DNA from: Adiantum capillus-veneris
Lineage: Eukaryota; Streptophyta; Polypodiopsida; Polypodiales; Pteridaceae
DNA: 64,000 bases
NCBI GenBank assembly: GCA_014529385.2
Contig: CM043967.1
Span: 4,647,001-4,711,000, forward strand
Direction: 5' to 3'
The translations under genes were made by a program, and so were the position numbers. Shown here piece by piece: positions 47,501-56,500 of this stretch. Numbering within the stretch: position 1 is the first letter of the stretch; every line of letters starts with the position of its first letter. Under the pieces are notes generated by a model. It did no database searches and was not told where the DNA came from. It worked only from the letters and a program-made list of their open reading frames with translations.

Positions 47501-50500
47501 CTGTGATGTTCGGTGGTGTGACTGTCGATTGGTACATGTGCTAGATGTGCATTATGAATTCTCCAAGTATCAGGCAGCTTCAGTCTAAAAGAGATTTGGA
47601 ATGAATTTGAATGTGATTTGTCATGTGATGTCAAGTGATGTCCTGTGATGTTCGGTGGTGTGACTGTCGATTGGTACACGTGCTAGATGTGTTGTGCCTA
47701 GTGCGTCGATACTAACAGTTAGTGTCTACTAAGACAGTTTATGGCCTCTGTCTGTTTGTGCAGGCATAATCGAGGACGATTACAATTCTTTCAAGAGGGG
47801 GTATGTCACAAACTAATGACGTGGCTGGTCCCCCAGACAGTGACACGTGGCAAATAGTATGGAGATCCCCGCATAATACGCTGACAGGCTGACGTGGCGA
47901 TCCGTACAGATTTCCGGGATTTGCGGCGGAAAAAGAGCTTACATGACTCGTGGCAGTTCTATGGATTTTCGTAAACTACGCTGGCTGATTTTGAAGCTTT
48001 TGGGAATAACTGCTTTTGGGAACTATTGCTTTTGATTTTGAAGCTTTTGGGGCTCTGCTTTTAGCATCCCTTGTAACCTTCATAACGAACCCAAGGGGGC
48101 TCACTCTGCAGAGCATCTGGACGCAGAGTCTGAGAGCGAGCACCGGCGGGAGTTGTACTTTGCTCAAAGATTAATATAAAAAGAAATACGGAAAGGGGCA
48201 CCAGTCTTTGGGACCAATACCTCTTGGCACGGAACTACGCCGGGCTGTGTCGTCTTTTGTGAACTGTTTTAAAGTGAATCTTTGCTGTGTCGCGGAAGAA
48301 TCTTGACTTGGGGTGTCCAAGTTTGTTACAATCGGAGTAGTTAAAGGTTGGCTAGGCTCAGTTCAAAGTCATTTAGGCCCCACGTGATAATTTATAAGTT
48401 GGTGGGTACTAGGAAATTAACTCAAAAAGCAAATGGGACACTTGGCGGCTCCACATCGAATCTGCAAGACACCTCAGCTGAGAGGGGGCACCCAAATCGA
48501 TTTGGTGCAGGTTTCACAGCCCTAATGGAAAGCTTGCCTTTTCTCTTGTTCTATGTAGCACGATGATTCCACTCTCGTGCTCCTCTCCCCCCTTTTGAAT
48601 ACAGAAACGTGATGCCCAGCTCCTGTACAGTTCTATGGGTTTATGTGCCATTTCCGAGGCAAGAGCCTCTTGCATAGGTACTGGATTACCTAATTGCTAG
48701 TCCCCCGTAGGTACGTGTTGATTCGGAGAGATTTCACGCGAGAAATCTTGTTACGGTGCATTTTCGAGGCCGAAAACAGAGAATTCAGCATGCTGTAATT
48801 TCTTGGCAGGTTTAGGAAAGTGCCCTAATGCGCCGGGAAAGTCACCCATGGTATGGGGATTTTGTCTGTGAAGCCGCTTACACTACTTATGCTGTTGAAA
48901 TTGGGCTAGAATAGCCCATTTTCAGCCCAATAAAAGTGGGGACAGCACGTAGGGGATTACAATTTTTTCCCCTAAGTTAATTGAATAAAGAAATAAGAAA
49001 TACCGAAAGGGGCACCAACTTTTGGGGCCAACGTGGTATCATAGTCTGCTTGGAAGCACTCTAACTGCCAAGCCGTGGTTTGTTTGAAGTGTTAAATTCT
49101 AGTCACAAGTTTATTCGAGTATTTGCTTTGTGTCGTAAAGTTCAAGTAAAGATCGAGTGAAAGCTAAAGTTTATCACCCTTTAGCGAGTCTACGGGTTGG
49201 TTTCATGGTTCCGTCGTAGCGACAAAATCACTTTTTCTTTAAGAAGTGAGCCTTGGTTGGTTTTCGGCGAAGACACAAGCACAAGAACTTGGAATTACAC
49301 TATGGTTGACATGCCGGACGACACCAACGAAGAGGGTTCCTCTTTGCAAGACACAAACTGTTCTCCAATGTTTGAGGTTGGCGAGAGTTCACTGCCACCC
49401 CTGTTTGTACCTTTTGTTGATTTGAATGCTTTGCAAGTTCAAGGGTTTATGACTGGGCAACTAGACGAGGACGTGTTCAGGATGCAATTGGTTGCTATTA
49501 TGAATGTGTTCACTCGATTGGTGCGGAACCCCAGGTTTATGGAGTTTGTGCAAGATCCACGAATGTCACAGCAGGCAAGGCAACTTACTCAGCAGTAGAG
49601 CCGTTGAGGCTCAAGCCCAGGTTCCTTATGTGTCTCAGTAGGGTAGGGAGCACTCGCATGTTGCGGAGTCAGTTGACGCCTATTCCACAAGCTTTACCAA
49701 TTCAGCCAACCACCTTTCAAAGCCCAAATGTTGGATTAAATTTCCAAGCTATGCATCAAGTTTTTCCACCACCCTCGGTACGTCTTGGGTATTTGTGGGG
49801 TGAATATGTGTTTCAAAACATGGCTAGTTATGCGACTGGAAACCAGCAGTTCATGCGAAGAACAATCTTTGGGGATATGCAAGGCATGATGCCAAACCCC
49901 ATGTATGGCAATATCGGCTTACATCAAGGGTTTCAGTGTAATCAGGCCAGTTTGGGATGCCGCAGGCCGCTTTTGGTATGGCTGGTTTTTCTGACTAGCA
50001 GACAAATATGGCACCAGGGAACCAAGATGTTAACGGCCAAGGGGCACAAATGATCCCCATCACTGTACCCATGTCGCAGACAATTCCCTATGATAATTTG
50101 GGAGTGTTGGAAAAGCCAAAACCATACAAAGAAGGTGGTGCATGTGTGAAATTTGATAATTTCAGCGGATTTGAGGACAAGACGAAGGCCCTTACTTTCC
50201 TCCAGCAGTTTGATACAGCTTATGCCTGGGGGAATTTTACAGAGGCCTTCAAGGTCATGAAAGTTGCCACTTTCTTGAAAGCAAATGCGTGTTTATGGTG
50301 GACGACGTTGTTGATGCAAGGACAGGCACCCGCCACATGAGTCTACTTCAAGCAAATATTTGCATCTGCAATGGCTGTCAAATGAATTTGAAGCCGATGT
50401 CATGACGGATTGGTGCCAATTTAATGCAGCTTCTTGCAAAAGCTTAGAGGAGTACAATCGGAAGTTTTGTAAAGCGTTGCTCTCAGTAACTTCCTACAGG

Positions 50501-53500
50501 TTTGTGCCACAGACAGAGCAGATTGAGAAGTATTGTTGTGTGCTGTCGAAAGGACTTAGAAATTACTGTACAAAGAACAAAGTGGCTACCCTTACTCAGC
50601 TTATGGAAGTTGCCAACATTGGTCACGCCTTGTTGAAGGGAGAAGATAGTGGGTTTCATGGCAACGTGAAAGGAGGCCAGCCGAAGAAAAATTCAGCAAA
50701 GAAGCCCTTGACTACAGCAACTCCTGAAGCGTCCTAGGGGTCAAAAAGGGCAGAAAAAGCTAAGGACTCAGCCGAGACGTCTGGAGGACGGGCAAAGAAA
50801 CAGAAAAGAAAGCCTTTTGTGTGCAAGTCATTTGAAGAGATAAATGCTTTAATGGCAAAGAATAAATGCTTTATTTGTGAGCAGCGTGGTCATTTTGTTG
50901 CAGATTGTCCATGGAGAAAGAGGGCAGCTGATTGTGAGGACAAGAAAGGGAAGAAGCCCAAACCCACGACATGTGGAGTACTAGATATGGTGGTGATAGG
51001 CCGAACTCAGATGCCAGTGAGTTATGCAGAGCGTGGGTAAAGTTAGGGATCAATTAACACTTATTTTCTTTGATCCAAGTGCAAAGGCAAACTTTATCTC
51101 ACCGAAATTGGCTATCAAATTGGGTATCAAAGTTGAAGAGATGGGGTACACAACAAAGGTAGGTTTGGCCATTCAGAGCGTGTTACTCCCATCATTGGAA
51201 ACCTGCGTCTGCATATTCAGTCGTATGTGGACATAGAGGAGTTTCATATCATGCCACTGGAAGGGTGCGATGCGTTGTTGGGAATCTCATGGATGTTCCG
51301 TGTACATGGAGTGTTGGATGTCTTCAGCAAAAAGGTAACTCTGCAACATAGGGGCAAAACTCACATCCTGGATGTAAAGACTAAAGGGGAGTCTGCCCCT
51401 TTTGTACCAGCTTCGGCTATTACTTCTGTAATTAAGAATCATCTTATTGCGTACTTGATTTTTGCACTTGATGTTTCTGATAATTGTCAATCAAATTTAT
51501 CTGTGTTTGGTAAAGAAAGGTCAACATTTTTGCGAAAGTTTAGTGACTATTTTTCTGCTTCATTACCGTCTCAATTGCCGTTGGAGAGGCTTGAGGATCA
51601 TGCGATAGATTTGGTGCCAGGTTGTAGCCCACCAAATAGGCCTCCGTACAAGGTTAGCGTAGCCCAACAGAAAGAGATTACAAGCCAAGTAGAGGAGCTG
51701 TTAGAAAATGGGTTGATTCAACCTAGTACTTCACCCTTTTGCTCCCCAATGCTTCTAGGGTAAAAGAAGGCTGGCTCTTGGCGCGTGTGTATTGATTACC
51801 GTGCGTTGAATAAGAATACCATCAAGAACATGCTTTCTATTCTTAGGGTTGATGATATTCTTGACCGTTTAGAGGGTGCTGCAATTTTCAGCAAGATAGA
51901 CCTTAAGATTGGATACCATTAGATTCGTACTAGACGAGAGGATGTGCATAAGACTGCGTTTAGAACGACATTGGGTCTATATGAGTTTCTAGTGATGCCA
52001 TTTGGTCTTGCAAATGTTCTTGCCACGTTCAATAGGATGATGGATCGGATCTCCCACATCGAAAGTTTGTTGGCGCATTCTTTGATGACATGATAGTCTA
52101 TTCAAAGAATGAAGAGGAGCATAGGTGTCACTTGACCATTGTGTTCGAAGAGCTATGTAGTCATAGGTTGCTCGTCAATCCTAAGAAAAGTGAATTCGTT
52201 GTGGAAGAGATCCACTGTTTAGGCCATAGTGTCAAAAGAATAGTGTTCGAATGGATTTTACCGAGGTTGAAGCAATCAAGACATGGCCAAACTTAAAGAT
52301 TGTGCACAATGTTTGTAGCTTCTTGGGATTATGCTCTTACTATAGAAGGTTTATTTAAAACTTTACCGAGGTTGCTTCATCCCTGCATACTTTGCAGAAG
52401 AAAGAGGTCACTTTCAAATGGACACAAAATTCAGCTTTTAATTTCTTGAAGGAAAAGATGACTTTGGATCCAGTAATTGTTTTGCGAGATCTTCGGAAGT
52501 CATTTGTGGTCCAGTAAGATGCGTGTGACAATAGTATTGGTGCAGTGTTAATGCAAGATGGTCGGGTAGTAGCTTATAAAAGCAGAATCTTGCAAGGGCC
52601 AAAAAAGACTATGCAAATCTATGAGAAAGGGCCACTGACTGTCATTAATGCGCTTTCAAGTTGGAAACACTACCTGCTAGGTGTTGATTTTGTTGTGCGA
52701 ACAGATCATTAGAACTTGCGATACTTTTTGACACAGTCAAAATTATTTGAAAAGCATATGTGATGGGCAGACATTCTCTCTATGTTTCACTTTCAGATTG
52801 TGCATGTGGAAGGCAAGAAGTAGTTTGTGGCTGATGCGGTATCAAGAAAGCCACAAATTTCAGTTGTGTCAATTCCTTATCATCATGAGCTTGATGGCAT
52901 GAAGGAACAATATGCTACTGATGAAGATTTCGCAAGAATCTTTGAGTAGTTGTAGGATGGACAATGCCATGAGTACTATCTCCTCCAGGGATGGTTTGAC
53001 GATGATGCATGGCAGACTATGTGTCACTAGGCCATTGCGACATAAGGTTATGGTAGAACATCATGTCCCACCTTATGCAGGGCATTGTGATATAGATGCA
53101 ACAGTGAAAGCGGTCAAGACATTCTTTTATTGGCCTCCTTAGAACATAGATGTGGATGCCTTTGTGCAAGCATGCGTGATTTGTCAAAAGGTCAAGTTTG
53201 ACGGGCAAAAGGCACCAAGGTTATTGCAACCATTGCCTATTGCAGATAAGCCATGGCAAAGTATTGCTATGGACTTTATCTTTGATCTTCGAAGAACGTT
53301 GACAGGGAATGATGATATATGGACTATTATTTGCATGTTTAGCAAATAGGCCCATCTTATTCCCGTCAGGAAGAAGATAAAATTTAATCAGATGGCACAG
53401 TTGTTCATGTACAATGTGTTTAAGTACCACGGTATGCCACAGTCTATTGTCAGTAATTGTGATCCTCGTATGACGAGCCTGTTTTGGAGAGGCTTCTTTG

Positions 53501-56500
53501 AAAACATTGGCACTATGCTCAAGTTTTCCTCTTCATTTCATCCAGAAGTTGATGGACAATCAGAAGAGGCTAATTCTACTGTCTTAGATCTGTTGAAATA
53601 CTAGATCAAAAGTGGAAACAATATTTACCTATGTTTCAGTACGCATACAACAATACGGTGTATTCGTCGACAGGCAAGGCACCTTTTGAAATTGTTGAGG
53701 GTGCCAAAAAGGTTCCTCCCAAGTAAGCTGCGTCAACTTATTTTGCACATGCCTTTTCTAGAAACATTTTTAAGTTAATAATGTTTTCTTTTATCTAGTT
53801 TTGTTTCGTAGCAAATAAAGTGATTTTAAGTTTTTTTGTTTCCCTTTGTGTCCCTTGCTTTTATAGTTTTATGAGTGCTTTATTCCCTCTTATTCGTGAG
53901 TTCAGACTATTCTAAACTTATGAAGGTATATAAATAGATTCCTCCCATTTTGCACACAAAGGATAAGATTTTTGAAGCAGATCGATATGTAGAGAACATG
54001 GATGAAATGTATAAGAAAGTCAAGCTTGCCTTGGAGAAAACTCTGGTAAAGCAAAAAAAGGCTGTTGATTGTCACCAACGTGAACTGTTGTTTTCACCTG
54101 GTGATTGGATTCGTTTGCAGTTTGAAAAGGCAAGATTAAAGAAGATGAAGAGCAAGGAATGATTGTTTCTGAAGCTCAACATGCGTTAAGTATGTCCTTT
54201 TCAAGTACATGACAAGATCAACGATGTTGCTTATAGGCTGAAATTGCCTGACACTTGGAACATTCATAATGCGTTTCACCTGAGTCTTCTAAGACCCTTT
54301 GTGGGTGATATGCCAGAAGATATGCCAGATGAGGATCAACCAGAAGTTGAGGAACTTGATGAGATCTTGGTACCTGAGCAAATTTTGGCACATAAGGAAA
54401 GAAAAAAGTTGCAAGATGTTATTTTGTGAAGTTTAAGAACTATCCACCTACGGATGCAAAGTGGATGGAAGAGTGTGAACTGCTAGAGTCACCGAATGTA
54501 TTGCAGCTTTACCTTGAGGCCTTTGGGTTACAACCTACATGCCCCAACTCAACGTGCTCAAATTAGGGTGATGATGAAGCTAGCATATCATATATACTCA
54601 ACAAGTGTTAAAGGTACAATGCTCACTTCTATGATAGATGGAAATGACAAAAGTATGAAGGTTTGATTAAGTCATTTGTATCTATGTTCCATCACCTTTC
54701 TTGCTGATACATGTGATGATAAAAGGGTGCTAATCACACTAAATCATCTATAGCATATATATCTGGCATGCAATTGAGGATGTTTGCGATTTCAAGAGGA
54801 GGGTATGTCATGAGGCTGTGACAACCACTAACCTTAGTTGTTGGTTTCTTTCCCTTGATTTTTTTTATTTTTGGGACCCTCTTTTTGAAGTCACAAATGG
54901 CCGGACATTGTATGGCGAGTGTGAAACAACATATGGCCGAGAGTTTCACCCGCAGCAATGAAGGCCAGGTAGCCACAAGTTGGTGGGGCCAGTTGGCATT
55001 GAAATCCGAGCAGTAAAAGGTTGGCTAGGCTCAATTCAAAGTCATTTGAGCCCCACATGACACTTTATAAGTTGGTGGGTACTAGGAAATTAACTCAAAA
55101 GAGCAAATGGGACACTTAACGGCTCCACATCGAATCTGCAAGACACCTTAGTTGAGAGGGGATGCCCAAATCGATTTGGCGCTGCTGGGGGCTGCCTTCT
55201 TGCTCATTAAGTGCCTACATTGTGTGTGAGTAGTGGGTGCAAGTTTCACAACTTTAATGGAAAGCTTGCCTTTTGCCTTGTTTTATGTAGCACGATGATT
55301 CCTCTTGTGCACCTCTTTCCCCTTTTGAATACAGAAACGTGATGCCCAGCTCAAGGGCTATTCATTTGTATGTACAGTTCTGTGGGTTTATGCGTGATTG
55401 CCGAGCAAGAGCCTCTTTCACAGTTAGTAGATTAGCTAATTTCTAATCTTTCCACGGGTACAGGTTGATTCGGAAAGATTTCAGCTAGAAATCTCGTCCA
55501 AATCAAAGGGCGGGTAGCCCTACAAGTGCGGGAGCTCGAGGGCTTGCTACAGATGCGACCGGCATGTGAAACGGAGCCCAAAACAGAGAATTACAGCCTG
55601 CTGTGTATTTTTGCAGGTTTAGGGTTTTGACCCTTTTTGATCCCTAATAGTCCCAGAAGCTTCGGGGAAGCTAGGGAATTGCCGTACATGTGTTCTGGTG
55701 CATTTTCGAGGCCAAAAACAGAGAATTCAGTGTGTTGTGACTAATGGGCCGGGAAAGTCACCTATTTTATGGGGATTTTGTCTGTGAAGCCTTCTACACC
55801 AGTTATGCTGCCAAAATTGGGCTAGTATAGGCCATTTTCAGCCCAATAAAAGTGGGGACAGCACGTAGGGGATTACAGGTTTCTCTTCAAAGTTAATTGA
55901 ATAAAAAGAAATACCGAGGTGCCAACTTTCGGGGCCAACACGGTGTCACTGTCTGCCTGGAAGCACTCTAGTTGCCAAGCCATGGTTTGTTTAAAGTGTT
56001 AAATTACAGTCACAAGTTTATTCAAGTATTTGCTTTGTGGCGTAAAGTTCAAGTTGAACTGCCCTTTAGCTAGTCTACGAGCTGGTTTCATACTTCTTCC
56101 CTCACTCCCTTGCTCCTAGCTTTTGTTGTATCACCCATCTTTTGTAACTTTGCATCATTGGTAGTTTTTCCCCTATTGTTTGTAATCATTGAATATCTCA
56201 GGGGGTTTTTACCATGCCTTCGGGCTTGTAATTACTTAATACAAAAGGGTACGAAGCCCCACTTTTTTGCAGAGAGAGAGAGAGAGAGAGAGTCTGATGT
56301 CTGAAGTTGTCATGTTGCAGCGGGCCTATTACAAGTGTTCATACGAGTGCTTTGAGAAAAGCCGTAACCGTCAAGACATCAGCGCATGTGTTGAACAATG
56401 TAGTGCACCCATGTTAAAGGCTAACGCACTTGTGCAGAATGAAATGTCTAGGTTCCAGGTTTGTCGCTACTCCTTTGCTTGGTGATGTACGAACTTTTTG

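Larger units (their letters stand above)
42566..48330 (+). mobile_element. Ty3/gypsy retrotransposon D nested in the C 5' LTR
   Basis: 5' LTR 42566-43086 (521 bp), primer-binding site 43088-43099 (TGGTATCAGAGC), internal 43100-47803, polypurine tract AAGAGGGGG at 47793-47801, 3' LTR 47804-48330 (527 bp). Flanks ATTGA (42561-42565) and ATCGG (48331-48335) are the presumed duplication ATCGG with two transitions; the empty site is seen in the C 3' LTR. Gag, CCHC, protease, RT, RNase H and integrase remnants are in gypsy order. Length 5.77 kb. Confidence 0.92.
42365..49205 (+). mobile_element. 5' LTR of element C, interrupted by element D
   Basis: LTR parts 42365-42565 and 48331-49205 align with the uninterrupted 3' LTR: GGCACTGAAAT / CGGAGTAG here against GGCATTGAAATCCGAGCAG at 54995-55013. 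It contains an A-T-rich module GAAATACCGAAAGGGGCACC followed by TTTTGGGGCCAA (about 48998-49032) that is also in D-type LTRs, and directly after it TGGTATCATAG, which resembles a primer-binding site although it lies inside the LTR. Confidence 0.85.
42365..56090 (+). mobile_element. Ty3/gypsy retrotransposon C, containing element D
   Basis: 5' LTR 42365-42565 plus 48331-49205, internal 49206-54805, 3' LTR 54806-56090. Flanked by the 5-bp duplication TACTT (42360-42364 and 56091-56095) inside repeat R. LTRs start TGT(T/C)(G/A)(C/T)GAGGCT and end CTGGTTTCA or TTGGTTTCA. Internal + strand remnants are gag with CCHC knuckle, protease, RT, RNase H and integrase, the gypsy order. Numerous stop codons show it is old. 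It lies 230 bp upstream of exon 2 of FAM136A, in the same orientation. Confidence 0.9.

Noticed and set aside
56267-56485. Separate 72-codon gene starting at the ATG in the (GA)n tract
   Set aside because: The real product needs exon 1 upstream and a splice at 56458; the frame beyond 56458 is intron.
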